A DNA stretch of 64,000 nucleotides, from the NCBI RefSeq assembly GCF_002573715.1, contig NZ_PDHM01000028.1, positions 251,651 to 315,650 on the forward strand, written 5' to 3'. Source of the stretch: Paenibacillus sp. EZ-K15. Lineage in GTDB: Bacteria > Bacillota > Bacilli > Paenibacillales > Paenibacillaceae. Shown here one piece after another: positions 18,133 to 27,602 of the stretch (within the stretch, counting starts at the first letter, position 1; each line of letters begins with the position of its first letter). The notes under the pieces are model-generated. The model made no database searches. It was not told the origin of the DNA and was given only the letters and a program-made list of their open reading frames with translations. Both the position numbers and the translations under genes were made by a program.

Positions 18133-18834
18133 GTGTATACCATCCTGATTGTGGAAGATGATGAACGCATCGCGGATAAATTAAAGTCGGCTATTTCCAA
18201 ATATGATTTTAACGTACGGATCACCGAAGACTTCAGCCGCGTCATGGACATTTTTACGGATACGAAGCCGGATCTGATTCTGCTAGACGTCAATCTGCCG
18301 AAATTCGACGGGTTCTACTGGTGCAGGCAAATCCGTACCCAATCGCACTGCCCGATCATCTTCATCTCGGCGCGCGACAGTGGCATGGATCAGATTATGG
18401 CGCTGGAAAACGGGGCGGATGATTATATTACGAAGCCGTTTGACATGGAGCTTGTTCTGGCGAAGATCCGCAGCCACCTGCGCCGTGCAGTTGGTGCCTA
18501 TGCCTCCGGTCAGGAGGATGAGCATACCGTCGAAAGCGCCGGTCTCATCATCTATCCGGAGCGATTCGTCGTGACTTATGGAGACGAGTCAGCTGAGCTT
18601 ACTCAGAAGGAAGCAGCCCTGCTGACGATGCTGATGGAAAAAGACGGCCGTGTGGTCAGCCGTGAGCGGCTGCTGGACCTGATGTGGGAAGATCAGCATT
18701 TCATTGATGACAATACGTTAAATGTTTATATTACAAGGGTTCGCCGCAAACTACGTGAGCTGGGTGCCGGAGATCTTATCGAAACTGTCCGTGGAGCTGG
18801 CTACCGGTTTATTAAAGGCGGGGAGCCCCTATGA
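18133..18834 (+). CDS. OmpR-family response regulator of Bce-type module 1
   Basis: A 233-residue response regulator. The receiver domain has DD at 9-10, the phosphoacceptor D52 (LILLDVNLP) and K in ITKPFD; the C-terminal winged helix contains SRERLLDLMWEDQHFIDDNTLNVYITRVRRKL. The GTG at 18133 follows AAAAGGAG at 8-nt spacing and begins the receiver domain. It overlaps the histidine kinase by 4 bp. By family it would activate the downstream ABC transporter in response to a cell-wall-active peptide, with signal input through the transporter itself. Confidence 0.92.
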   Translation: MYTILIVEDDERIADKLKSAISKYDFNVRITEDFSRVMDIFTDTKPDLILLDVNLPKFDGFYWCRQIRTQSHCPIIFISARDSGMDQIMALENGADDYITKPFDMELVLAKIRSHLRRAVGAYASGQEDEHTVESAGLIIYPERFVVTYGDESAELTQKEAALLTMLMEKDGRVVSRERLLDLMWEDQHFIDDNTLNVYITRVRRKLRELGAGDLIETVRGAGYRFIKGGEPL

Positions 18835-19841
18835 AACTTTTCTTACGGGAGCATCTCCCGCTCATTCTGTTTTTTACCGTTCAAATGCTGCTTGTCCCCC
18901 TGCTGTACTGGCTTACCGGTGAAGGCAGACCCTTTACTGTCGTGCTATACGGGGTCCTATTGAGCTGTGTCGTGCTGCTCCTCTATCTTGCATACCGGTA
19001 TCTTTCCCATCGCACGATGTATCAAGAGCTTTCTTCCGAGGGGCTTTCGGAGAAGGAATTCTTAAGCCCTCCCCTGGGTGAAGCGCCACTGCCGGAAGCG
19101 ATACACGAACGGATTGGCCATTATGAGCGTTTATACCGCGAACAGCTGCATCGGCATCAAAGCCAAACCGACCAGCATCTGGCCTTCGTCAACCGCTGGG
19201 TACATCAGATGAAAACCCCGCTGTCGGTGATTCAGCTAACACTCGATGAAGTCGAAGAGGCACCCGCCGAACATATTCGGGAAGAGCTTGAGCGCATTCG
19301 CAAAGGCCTCGAAATGGTACTGTATACCGCGCGCCTGGACCGGTTTGAGCAGGATTTCGCGGTAGAAGCCATCCTGCTCCGTGCCGTGGTAAGCGAATCC
19401 GTGGTCGAGAACCGCAAGCTGTTCATTCGTAAGGGCATTACGCCGGTGTTCCAAATCGATGATCAGATCTCCGTCTATACGGATGCCAAGTGGTTTCGAT
19501 TTATGCTGGGTCAGATTCTGACGAACGCTGTGAACTACTCCGGCAGCCCCGGCAAGAAGATTCAATTAACCGCAGAAGAAGCGGGGAAACACATCAAACT
19601 TCATATACGCGATGAGGGTATCGGCATTGCGCCCGAGGACATCAATCGGGTGTTCCATCCCTACTTCACCGGAGAGCGCGGTCGGCAATATCATGAATCC
19701 ACCGGTATGGGCCTGTATCTTGTCCGTGAAATTGCCCATAAGCTGAATCACACCGCCCAACTGGAATCCACGCTGGGTGAAGGAACCACCGTTACCTTGA
19801 CGCTGCAGAAAGCAGTAAAAGAAGACACATCTCATTCTTAG
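18831..19841 (+). CDS. Intramembrane-sensing histidine kinase of Bce-type module 1
   Basis: A 336-residue BceS-like kinase. Two N-terminal membrane helices (about 8-28 and 36-57) are separated by only a few residues, so there is no extracellular sensor. H125 lies in VNRWVHQMKTPLSVI; the N box (ILTNAVNYS), G1 (DEGIGI) and G2 (TGMGLYL) follow. Such kinases sense through a BceAB-type transporter, which is encoded just downstream. The stop codon lies in the loop of a hairpin, so the regulator and transporter genes are probably separate transcripts. Confidence 0.92.
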   Translation: MKLFLREHLPLILFFTVQMLLVPLLYWLTGEGRPFTVVLYGVLLSCVVLLLYLAYRYLSHRTMYQELSSEGLSEKEFLSPPLGEAPLPEAIHERIGHYERLYREQLHRHQSQTDQHLAFVNRWVHQMKTPLSVIQLTLDEVEEAPAEHIREELERIRKGLEMVLYTARLDRFEQDFAVEAILLRAVVSESVVENRKLFIRKGITPVFQIDDQISVYTDAKWFRFMLGQILTNAVNYSGSPGKKIQLTAEEAGKHIKLHIRDEGIGIAPEDINRVFHPYFTGERGRQYHESTGMGLYLVREIAHKLNHTAQLESTLGEGTTVTLTLQKAVKEDTSHS

Positions 19842-19856
19842 GTGTGTCTTCTTTGC
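19820..19856 (+). terminator. Terminator overlapping the end of the kinase gene
   Basis: AGAAGACACA (19820-19829) pairs with TGTGTCTTCT (19843-19852), followed by TTTG. The TAG stop (19839-19841) is in the loop. Confidence 0.75.
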
Positions 19857-19892
19857 ATTGGACAGAGGCTAATTTCATATCGATCATCTCAG

Positions 19893-19915
19893 AATACGAA
19901 CAAAAAATACGAACA
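19893..19915 (+). promoter_or_regulatory. Tandem AATACGAACA repeat upstream of the module 1 transporter
   Basis: AATACGAACA occurs at 19893-19902 and again at 19906-19915, a 13-bp period. A tandem site of this kind could bind an OmpR-type regulator. No TGTGACA-N4-TGTCACA BceR-like site was found here, unlike in module 2. Confidence 0.3.
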
Positions 19916-20002
19916 TAACCTTATGGGAGATGTAAGCTCCGTTTCACCTAAATCCATAGCAGGGTCAGGTCAGTATACGATAGAGTTAGGTTACACTAAT
20001 GA

Positions 20003-20217
20003 GGTTGTTCAAAAAGTCGTCTTTTGATCACGAAGGGAGTCAAGAAGTAACTCGGCATCGAATCTTGAATTCAGCAGGGCCTTCCGGTGCTCACGTACCC
20101 AAAACGTACGCTCCACTCCTCACTCCCTAGCTTCATCTAACCTAAAGCGTTTTGAAAAAACGCACTTCGAAAGCATAAGCTTCGGTGCTGAAAATCCGAC
20201 TTTTTGAACTCGCACAC
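20003..20217. mobile_element. Full-length copy of the GTTCAAAAAGTCG repeat element (MITE-like)
   Basis: A roughly 210-bp non-coding element. GTTCAAAAAGTCG at 20007-20019 is the inverse of CGACTTTTTGAAC at 20198-20210, giving perfect 13-bp terminal inverted repeats. The identical 13-mer ACACTAATGAGGT flanks it at 19993-20005 and 20214-20226, consistent with a target duplication. It has a GC-rich interior and no ORF of its own. It lies between the kinase and the ABC transporter of Bce module 1; 19842-20250 holds no gene. Confidence 0.75.
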
Positions 20218-20250
20218 TAATGAGGTATACAGAAAGGAGCTTCTGGGTTT

Positions 20251-21021
20251 ATGGATATTCTTGAAGTAAAAGCATTAAACAAAGTATATGCGGGCAAAGT
20301 GGCGACACAAGCTCTTACCGATATTCATCTCACCATCCAAGAAGGGGAATTCGTCGGCATCATGGGCCCTTCAGGCAGCGGCAAAACCACCCTGCTGAAC
20401 ATGGTGTCCACCATCGATCGTCCAAGCTCGGGCGAGGTCAAGATCGGGGGCAAAAATCCTTATACTATGAAAAAAAGCGAGCTTGCCCACTTCCGCCGCA
20501 GACAGCTCGGCTTTGTGTTTCAAGATTTCAATCTGCTTGATACGTTAACGGTTGCCGAGAATATCGTGCTTCCGCTTACGCTGGATCGCCGTCCGCTCAA
20601 GGACATGGAGTCGCTGCTGCAGCAAACCGCTTCACGGCTTGGCATCCGCGAAATTCTGAATAAACGCGTGTACGAAATTTCGGGAGGGCAACGACAGCGC
20701 ACCGCGATTGCCAGGGCTATCATCGGCGCACCTCTGTTACTGCTAGCCGATGAGCCTACAGGAGCGCTCGATTCCAACTCCTCACGCATCGTGATGGAGT
20801 CGTTAGCTGAGATTAACGAGCGGGATCGTACCACATTGATGCTGGTTACGCATGATCCTCTGGCCGCAAGCTATTGCAACCGCATCGTCTTTATTAAAGA
20901 CGGCAAGCTTGCCGCCGAAATTCACCGCGGAGAGAACCGGCAGGCCTTTTTCCAAAAAATCATCGATACGCTATCGTTCTGGGGAGGGAATACAAGTGAG
21001 CTTTCCTCAATTCGCGTTTAA
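20251..21021 (+). CDS. BceA-type ABC transporter ATP-binding protein, module 1
   Basis: A 256-residue ATPase of the MacB/BceA class: Walker A GPSGSGKTT, Q-loop FVFQDFNLLDTLTV, signature EISGGQRQRTAIARA, Walker B LLLADEPTGALD and the H-loop LVTHDP. It pairs with the large FtsX-like permease that overlaps its 3' end by 26 bp. Family members remove bacitracin- or lantibiotic-type peptides from their lipid targets and also serve as the sensor for the cognate kinase. The module is regulated by the adjacent two-component system. Confidence 0.93.
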   Translation: MDILEVKALNKVYAGKVATQALTDIHLTIQEGEFVGIMGPSGSGKTTLLNMVSTIDRPSSGEVKIGGKNPYTMKKSELAHFRRRQLGFVFQDFNLLDTLTVAENIVLPLTLDRRPLKDMESLLQQTASRLGIREILNKRVYEISGGQRQRTAIARAIIGAPLLLLADEPTGALDSNSSRIVMESLAEINERDRTTLMLVTHDPLAASYCNRIVFIKDGKLAAEIHRGENRQAFFQKIIDTLSFWGGNTSELSSIRV

Positions 21022-22936
21022 CAACGTCCGGCGTAACGCGCGTCAATATTTCGCTTACCTGCTTAGCAGCTCGTTCATGGTCATGATCTTCTTTACGTAT
21101 GCGGTATTCATCTATCATCCGGCTATCGAGAATTCGCCTATGGGTACCATGACGCGTACGGGAATGACGATTGCCACGGTCATCGTCTACGTGTTTGCGT
21201 TCTTATTCGTGCTGTATTCGATCAGCGTCTTCCTGAAGTCGCGGAACCGGGAGTTCGGCATTCTTACGATCCTCGGAGCCGAAGCCAAACAGATCAATTG
21301 GCTGATCTTCCTGGAGAACATTCTGATCGGCGCCATTGCCATCGTAACGGGCATCGCCAGCGGAATGCTGTTATCTAAGGTATTCCTGCTCATCAGCACC
21401 AAAGTAATTGATATGGACGAGCTGCCGTTCTATTGGCCGATCAAAGCGATGCTGCTGACCGCCGGTGCGTTCGCCGCGCTGTTTCTCGTCATTTCGCTCT
21501 TTACCTTGTTATTTATCCGGAGGAATCAAGTCCTGGAGCTTCTCAAAGGCACCAGCAAACCGAAAACCGAACCCAAAACCAATCTGTTCCTGGCCCTTTT
21601 GGGCGTGGTGCTGCTTACTATCGGCTTTACAGTCCTTCGCGTCAAAGAGTTAGACCCTGCGGGATTGATAATCGCTGCGGTAACCGGCATTATGGGCACG
21701 TATTTCTTCTACTCCCAGCTATCCGTATGGATTGTCCGCATGCTGCAGCGAAATCGCGCGACCACCTGGAAAGGGACCAACCTGCTGTGGATTTCCGAAA
21801 TGAGTTACAAGATTAAGGATAATGCCCGCATGTTGTTTCTGGTCACGGTTGTGGTTGCGCTGGCTTCCATGAGCACCGGTTTCGTACTGGCTATGCAGCA
21901 ATCGATCAAATCGGTGTATTTGGATAACCCGTACGCGCTTAGTTACAGCTACTATAGCAATGCCGACGAGACTAAGGCGCAGGAAGAATTGGCCCTGATT
22001 GAAAATCGTCTGCAGTCAGAAGGACTGGAGTATAAACGGGCGGAGGTCGAAACCATCTACTATCACTTGTCAGCGAATGGGGAGAACTCCTTACACATCA
22101 TGCCGCAATCCCAATACGACCGTTTGGCTGCTATGATGAATACCAAGCCGGCCGGGACACTCGGCGAGAATGAAGCCTTATTGGCGGAAACCCCGAATGC
22201 AGCGAAGAGGAGTAAAGGGAAGCTAACGGAAGCAGATATCGAATTATCCGGTCAATCCTACTCTTTCATCTTGGAGAACCGCACAGACCGGATTGCGGCT
22301 TTGGAATATAGCGGCAGATTGCTGGTCGTTACGGACACCATGTTTGAAGAGCTAAGGGGCGGGAACAAAGCAGATGAAATCAGTGTGAATCAGACCAATC
22401 ATACCTATCCGTTTATTCTTCCGGATTCCCAAGGGCTCCCCCAGAAGGATGATCCTGAAACCAAGCTCGGCCTTGAGCTGTCGGAATGGAACGGAAGTGC
22501 AATCAGTGAAGGTTATATAGAATCCAGGGCGGAGAACTATTACGTCAATAAACAAGGATTTTCGTTATTCAGCTTTATCGGGGTGTTTGTTGCCTTGATA
22601 TTCTCGATCTCATCGGCAAGTTTCTTGTATTTCAAACTGCATACGGAGCTTTCAACTGATCAAGCGATGTATCGTTCTCTGTCCAAGATTGGACTCAGCG
22701 CGCGGGAGATGAACATCTCCGCAACGATTCAGATTGCCGTACTATTCTTTATCCCCATCCTGGTTGCAGCCCTGCAATCCCTGGTTGTGCTCGGTCCGAT
22801 TCTTGGATACCTGGATGTTCCGTACGTAAGCGGTCCTGTATTGGTTGCCTCATCAGCATTCCTGGCTGCCCAAACGATCTATTTCCTGATCGCCAGAGCC
22901 CGTTATATTAAATCTGTGAATGGAATGATGGTGTGA
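20996..22936 (+). CDS. BceB-type ABC transporter permease, module 1
   Basis: A 646-residue permease with the FtsX-domain plan of BceB: one N-terminal helix, three helices (about residues 55-75, 100-135, 150-180), further segments at 200-310, a large extracellular domain (about 330-525) and three C-terminal helices. The extracellular domain is the presumed peptide-sensing part. The GTG at 20996 after GGGGAGGG starts the conserved SFPQFAFNNVRRN; the longer frame upstream runs inside the ATPase gene and is rejected. It overlaps the ATPase gene and the next gene. Confidence 0.9.
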   Translation: MSFPQFAFNNVRRNARQYFAYLLSSSFMVMIFFTYAVFIYHPAIENSPMGTMTRTGMTIATVIVYVFAFLFVLYSISVFLKSRNREFGILTILGAEAKQINWLIFLENILIGAIAIVTGIASGMLLSKVFLLISTKVIDMDELPFYWPIKAMLLTAGAFAALFLVISLFTLLFIRRNQVLELLKGTSKPKTEPKTNLFLALLGVVLLTIGFTVLRVKELDPAGLIIAAVTGIMGTYFFYSQLSVWIVRMLQRNRATTWKGTNLLWISEMSYKIKDNARMLFLVTVVVALASMSTGFVLAMQQSIKSVYLDNPYALSYSYYSNADETKAQEELALIENRLQSEGLEYKRAEVETIYYHLSANGENSLHIMPQSQYDRLAAMMNTKPAGTLGENEALLAETPNAAKRSKGKLTEADIELSGQSYSFILENRTDRIAALEYSGRLLVVTDTMFEELRGGNKADEISVNQTNHTYPFILPDSQGLPQKDDPETKLGLELSEWNGSAISEGYIESRAENYYVNKQGFSLFSFIGVFVALIFSISSASFLYFKLHTELSTDQAMYRSLSKIGLSAREMNISATIQIAVLFFIPILVAALQSLVVLGPILGYLDVPYVSGPVLVASSAFLAAQTIYFLIARARYIKSVNGMMV

Positions 22937-24027
22937 ATATGCATATAGAACAAAAAGACACAGCGACTCAGCATCGGCCTGCCATCGGAAAGGGGCGATT
23001 ACATTTTTTAGACCAGTTCAGGGGGTTTGCCCTGCTTGGTCTGCCGTTTGTTAACGTATTGGCACTCTGGCTCATCGCCACGCCGGAAACCTCAGTGGAT
23101 TTTTGGCTGCAGCGAGGGCTTAACTTTTTCGTAGAAGCCCGATTCTACACCATCTTCACGTTCCTGTTCGGACTTGGGTTCTACATGTTTCTATCCCGAA
23201 GCGCTTCATCGGGTGGTAAGCCAAGACTTCGGCTGTATATTCGTCGGTTAGTGATTTTGGTGCTGATCGGGTTCATACATCAGCAGTATCAATCCGGGGA
23301 AGCCTTGTTTCATTATGCGATTGTCGGTCTGCTTGCAGTTCCACTCTATTGGGCACCGCGGAGGGTAAATCTTGGCATTGGATTGGCGGGGTTTACATTT
23401 GCGGCAATCATGGGTATCAAACTGCTGACCATCCCGTTCCTGATCCTGTTAGGGCTGGCCGCAGGCCAATATCGATTAATGGACATCATCAGCAAGGGAG
23501 TACGATTAAGCAAGCTGCGCATGGTTTGGCTGCTGTCGTTACTTGGAACCGTCATTGCCATCGGGGCCATGTGGTGGGCAGCACCTTCCGAGCCGATGTC
23601 ACCGTTTCTATTCATGGTAGAAGGCGAATCGCCATCACCAACCATGGAAGCGGCCTTCACTCTGGCTCATATCGGGATAGCGACGGGCCCTCTCGTGTCC
23701 GTATTTTATCTAAGCTCGCTCTTAATGCTTGGGCGTACCCGCATAGGTGCGAAGTTGCTGTATCCGTTGCAGGCATATGGGCGAATGGCGCTTACCAACT
23801 ACATTGGACAGACCGTCTTTCTGGTAGGGATTCAGCGTTTGATCCTAGACGCCTCGCCCACCACATATGTTGTATCGACGCTCGTTTCCCTAGGGATTGT
23901 GGCCTTCCAGATCATGGCCAGCAATCTGTGGATGCGTTGGTTCCAATTCGGACCTCTCGAATGGTTGTGGAGATGTGGTACCTATGGGTCCATCGTGCCG
24001 ATTCGCAAAAAACAGGACCTGAAGTGA
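22933..24027 (+). CDS. DUF418-like polytopic membrane protein
   Basis: A 364-residue membrane protein with about ten hydrophobic segments. The start LHFLDQFRGFALLGLPFVNVLALW matches the 'DxLRGFALLGILxxN' opening of the YeiB/DUF418 family, and the C-terminus has YGRMALTNYIGQT and WMRWFQFGPLEWLWRCGTYG, typical of that family. Function is unknown. The start overlaps the permease stop by 4 bp, so it belongs to the Bce module 1 operon; an ATG two codons downstream is also possible. Confidence 0.8.
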   Translation: MNMHIEQKDTATQHRPAIGKGRLHFLDQFRGFALLGLPFVNVLALWLIATPETSVDFWLQRGLNFFVEARFYTIFTFLFGLGFYMFLSRSASSGGKPRLRLYIRRLVILVLIGFIHQQYQSGEALFHYAIVGLLAVPLYWAPRRVNLGIGLAGFTFAAIMGIKLLTIPFLILLGLAAGQYRLMDIISKGVRLSKLRMVWLLSLLGTVIAIGAMWWAAPSEPMSPFLFMVEGESPSPTMEAAFTLAHIGIATGPLVSVFYLSSLLMLGRTRIGAKLLYPLQAYGRMALTNYIGQTVFLVGIQRLILDASPTTYVVSTLVSLGIVAFQIMASNLWMRWFQFGPLEWLWRCGTYGSIVPIRKKQDLK

Positions 24028-24029
24028 CC

Positions 24030-24068
24030 GGATAGATGATAACTGAGTTTCGATCTATCCTTATACTT
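24030..24068 (+). terminator. Possible terminator of the module 1 operon
   Basis: GGATAGAT (24030-24037) pairs with ATCTATCC (24053-24060); the T tract after it is weak (TTATACTT). Confidence 0.45.
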
Positions 24069-24165
24069 CCCGTTCCGTATTGAAACTAGAAGTTTGAGAA
24101 TTCCCGCCGACTTTGGTGAAAGGTGCGCCGCATAGCACTCTGCTTATCTCTAGTATCCCCTCCCG

Positions 24166-25527
24166 CTATCTCATCCTCCGCTCCAGGCGCCTGATCTCCT
24201 GCTCGATGACCGTTAATCCCACCTCAATCCAGGGTTTCTCCACCCCGATTATACATAACCGGATCCGGTTATTTTGCTGATTCTCCGGCAGCAGGTGCAA
24301 ATCCACGTTCCTAACCGAAACCCCTCTCTGCATCAGGCGTTCCTGCAGTACAGATGCCTTTACGTATTTCGGCAGACGTAGGGTGATGAACACGCCGGAG
24401 GAAGGACAAGTATAGGAAATGCCGCTGCCGAAGACACGGGCACACACCTCGGTGGCATATCGCATCTTCTCCCGGTAATGTGCTCGAATTCTGGCGGTAT
24501 GGCGCCTGTACATTCCACTCTTGATATAAATTTCAAGGGCGCCTTGGGAGAGAATCGGAGATGAAACATCCGCAGCGTTCTTATACGTTATGAACAAATC
24601 CAGCAAGAGCTCGGGAAGAATAACGGCACCCATTCGAATGCCCGGCAGAATCGTTTTCGAGAAGCTTTTGACATAGATGACATGGCTTGACTGATCCAGT
24701 GCGTACAAGGGGTCCGCCTTCGCATCCTCCTCCAGGTCCGCCAGATAATCGTCTTCTACAATATAGACATCGTACTGCTGGGCAAGCTCCGCAATACGCA
24801 GCTTCTGCTCCAGCGAATACGAGGTGCCTAGCGGGTTGAGGAATCTCGGCACCGTGTAGAAGAATTTAATCTGTCCACTGCGAAAATGAGACTCCAACAC
24901 CTCCATGTCGATCCCCAGCTCATCGCGCTGGATTCCGATCACCGGACAGCCTGCAACGTGCGCTGCCGCCAAGAAACCGAAATACGTCGGCTGTTCTACC
25001 AGCACCGCCTGTCCCTTACCCGGAAAAGGCATGCGCGTCAGGATCGAGAAGGCTTGCTGCGCTCCAGTGACCACAGCGATGAGATCGGGTTTCGCAAAGA
25101 TCTGCTGCCCATAGAAGTACCTGCTCAGCTCATTCCTTAAAGAGAAGATCCCCTGCGGATCGGTGTAACCGAACAGCTCCTCCTTATACACGGAAATCGC
25201 CTTCCGTAAGCAGTGCTCCATCTCCTGGAACGGCAAAAAATCGCCCCGGGGTGTCGTTGAGGCGAAATCAATCGGCTCGCTTTCCGTTCGCGCCGAGGTG
25301 CGGTTCTTCCCTTCTACAAGGTAGTATCCGCTCTTGGCTACCGGGTAGATGACATCATCGCGCTCCAAGGTCTGATATGCACGAACGACCGTGTTGGGAC
25401 TACAGGAGAACATTTTGGCCACGGCCCGGACCGAAGGCAGCTTATGGCCTGACCGGATATGCCCCCCTTCCACTTCCCGGATCATATACGCAACAATTTG
25501 CTCGTGCTTCGTGTCCATCCCAATCAT
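24166..25527 (-). CDS. MocR/PdxR-type GntR-aminotransferase fusion regulator
   Basis: A 453-residue regulator. Residues 1-75 form a GntR winged helix (GHKLPSVRAVAKMFSCSPNTVVRAYQTLERDDVI). The rest is a fold-type I aminotransferase domain with a PLP lysine in YVKSFSKTILPGIRMG. MocR proteins use PLP or a PLP adduct as ligand and commonly control divergent genes. Here the divergent gene is an MFS transporter followed by a DJ-1/PfpI-like protein. Confidence 0.92.
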   Translation of the reverse strand: MIGMDTKHEQIVAYMIREVEGGHIRSGHKLPSVRAVAKMFSCSPNTVVRAYQTLERDDVIYPVAKSGYYLVEGKNRTSARTESEPIDFASTTPRGDFLPFQEMEHCLRKAISVYKEELFGYTDPQGIFSLRNELSRYFYGQQIFAKPDLIAVVTGAQQAFSILTRMPFPGKGQAVLVEQPTYFGFLAAAHVAGCPVIGIQRDELGIDMEVLESHFRSGQIKFFYTVPRFLNPLGTSYSLEQKLRIAELAQQYDVYIVEDDYLADLEEDAKADPLYALDQSSHVIYVKSFSKTILPGIRMGAVILPELLLDLFITYKNAADVSSPILSQGALEIYIKSGMYRRHTARIRAHYREKMRYATEVCARVFGSGISYTCPSSGVFITLRLPKYVKASVLQERLMQRGVSVRNVDLHLLPENQQNNRIRLCIIGVEKPWIEVGLTVIEQEIRRLERRMR

Positions 25528-25531
25528 CCCC

Positions 25532-25545
25532 CTGTATTGATACAG
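25532..25545. promoter_or_regulatory. Inverted repeat in the MocR/MFS intergenic region
   Basis: CTGTAT-TG-ATACAG is a perfect 6-bp inverted repeat a few bases upstream of the MocR start, so it could serve as an autoregulatory operator. Confidence 0.4.
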
Positions 25546-25648
25546 TTGATCTAAATTGTCCTGTTCATTTTCTGCTCCATGATTAGAATTAGCTTATTCC
25601 ATGACATAGCGGAAGTAAAGACATAGGAAAGGAGCTGACGGGTCAGCG

Positions 25649-26890
25649 ATGAAAAAAGATCGGGGTTATGCGTGGATCATACTACTGTATCTATGGACAC
25701 TTGGTTTTGCAGCGGCAATCAGCCGGTTTGTCATGTCTTATTACCAGCACGAAATGGCACGGGATTTGGACGTGGACCTGACCTTTATTAGCTTCACATG
25801 GTCCTTCAACATTGCCGTCGCCGCTATCTGTTCTCCCCTCGGCGGATGGTTAACCGATAAATACGGCCCCAAAAAAATGATGCTCCTGAACGCCCTGTTT
25901 GGCGTACTGTCCATGCTGACCGTGCTTACGCTTCATCATCCGGCGGGATTTTTCATAGGACTCGGACTGCTCTCCGGCCTCTCCGGCATGGCCGCGAGTA
26001 CAGGATATGTCGTGGTTACAAGCTGGTTCAGCCGGCATAAGGCGAAAGCGCTCATGATCATGACCAGTGCAAGCTCCCTCGGACTGGCCATACTGACGCC
26101 TCTATTTGTCAGCAATCGGGATTGGCTTGACTGGACAACTGCATTCACCATCACCTTGTGGATTACGCTCATTTCCATACCGCTCACTTTCCTTATCATG
26201 AAGGAACGCCAACCGGGTCAGCACAGAGAAAAACCCGCTGTTTCGGATTCACCCCCATCAACGGGACGGCTGCCGTTCCTCTCGATCGCCAGGGAGATGG
26301 TAACCAACCGGACGGTACTCCTGGTGGTCTTCGCCTTGTTCACTTGCGGCTTCAGCATGGGAACGGTTGAAATGCACCTGATGGCCATCCACCGGCATGA
26401 TCATGTCGGCTCGGTAATGTTCACATCCTCACTGAGCATTCTCGGTCTGCTTGAGTTGGCAGGCGGGCTGCTGTTTGCCTTGCTCCTGGATCGGATGTCC
26501 AGAAGTTTGGCACTGTCCTTCCTGTATGCATTCCGGATTCTGGCCTTTACGATGCTGTTTCTGCACTTCAGCATTTCTCCGATCGTCTTCTCGGTCATCT
26601 TCGGAGCCAGTTATTTAGGGGCCATCCCCGGTGGCATATTGGTGGCTAGCGAAGCTATGGGCAATCGCTCCGTTGGATTGCAGACAGGAACGCTGCTTAT
26701 TTTCCATCAAGCGGGAGCTGTTCTCGGTTCTTTTTCCGGCGGATTCCTGTTTGACCTCACGAACAGCTACCAATGGTTGATCGGCCTCAACCTGATGTTC
26801 AGCGCCTTGTCGGCTATGGGCTACTATCATCTTCATCGTACGTCGAATCGAAGACGTTCCGTCCCGGGTCAGTCGTCGGCCGAGGCTTAA
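25649..26890 (+). CDS. MFS transporter
   Basis: A 413-residue major facilitator with 12 hydrophobic segments. The motif-A loop between helices 2 and 3 reads GGWLTDKYGPKKMM, and a polar central loop lies near residues 180-215. The repeat of motif A in the second half is weak (DRMSRS). It is divergent from the MocR regulator and is the likely target. The monocarboxylate-porter-like architecture is a guess; the substrate is unknown. The following gene starts 26 bp later. Confidence 0.85.
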   Translation: MKKDRGYAWIILLYLWTLGFAAAISRFVMSYYQHEMARDLDVDLTFISFTWSFNIAVAAICSPLGGWLTDKYGPKKMMLLNALFGVLSMLTVLTLHHPAGFFIGLGLLSGLSGMAASTGYVVVTSWFSRHKAKALMIMTSASSLGLAILTPLFVSNRDWLDWTTAFTITLWITLISIPLTFLIMKERQPGQHREKPAVSDSPPSTGRLPFLSIAREMVTNRTVLLVVFALFTCGFSMGTVEMHLMAIHRHDHVGSVMFTSSLSILGLLELAGGLLFALLLDRMSRSLALSFLYAFRILAFTMLFLHFSISPIVFSVIFGASYLGAIPGGILVASEAMGNRSVGLQTGTLLIFHQAGAVLGSFSGGFLFDLTNSYQWLIGLNLMFSALSAMGYYHLHRTSNRRRSVPGQSSAEA

Positions 26891-26915
26891 TAAACCCTAT
26901 AGGCAGGTGTTCTTA

Positions 26916-27521
26916 ATGAAAATGGCTTTTATTCTGTTCCATGGGATGACGTCCCTGGACCTTATCGGCTTCACCGAAGTGATGACCAGGCTCTCCCGCA
27001 TCCGTCCCGACTCGGAAATCTCCTGGGATTACTGCGCGATGAGCCAGCAAATTACGGATGATCGCGGACTGGAGTATGTCATATCCAAGGTAAGACCGAA
27101 TCTGTCGGAATATGACCTGGTCTTCGTGCCTGGCGGCTTTACTACGCGGGAGTTGAGGTTCGACCCCGATGTACTGGCTTGGCTGCGGACAGCCCGGGAA
27201 GCACAACATCTCGTATCCGTGTGCACCGGATCGCTGCTGCTTGGCGCGGCCGGGTTGCTGGAGGGCAAGCGGGCTACCTCCAATGGTTCGGCTTACGAGC
27301 TTTTGGCACCCTACTGCAAGGAGGTCGTTCATGCACGCATTGTACAGGATGACCGCCTCTTTACGGGCAGCGGGGTTTCTTCATCCATCGATCTTGGCCT
27401 GTACGTGCTGGAGAGGTTAACCGATGCAGCCACCGCGGAACGGGTGAAATCGGATATGAGCTACCCGTATTACCAGACGGGAAACTCATCCTCGGTCTAT
27501 CATGCCAAGACAGGCGTATAA
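26916..27521 (+). CDS. DJ-1/PfpI-family (glutamine amidotransferase-like) protein
   Basis: A 201-residue protein of the DJ-1/ThiJ/PfpI superfamily: FVPGGFTTRELRFD followed by the nucleophile elbow VSVCTGSLLLGAAGLLEGKRATSN with the reactive cysteine in VCTGS. It resembles the N-terminal domain of GATase1-type AraC regulators but has no DNA-binding domain. The ATG at 26916 has a spaced GGCAGGTG, so the longer frame is not used. It is co-transcribed with the MFS gene; an isonitrile hydratase-like or glyoxalase III-like role is possible but unproven. Confidence 0.85.
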   Translation: MKMAFILFHGMTSLDLIGFTEVMTRLSRIRPDSEISWDYCAMSQQITDDRGLEYVISKVRPNLSEYDLVFVPGGFTTRELRFDPDVLAWLRTAREAQHLVSVCTGSLLLGAAGLLEGKRATSNGSAYELLAPYCKEVVHARIVQDDRLFTGSGVSSSIDLGLYVLERLTDAATAERVKSDMSYPYYQTGNSSSVYHAKTGV

Positions 27522-27531
27522 ATTCCGAAAA

Positions 27532-27575
27532 AGGCTCCCCGAAATGGGCCCACTTTTCCCCATTCCGAGGAGCCT
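27532..27575. terminator. Bidirectional terminator
   Basis: AGGCTCC...GGAGCCT with an inner stem CGAAATGGG/CCCATTCCG makes a long hairpin between the convergent DJ-1-like and phosphotransferase genes. Confidence 0.75.
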
Positions 27576-27602
27576 GGCGGGTTCATAGAAGCCTAATCTC
27601 CA

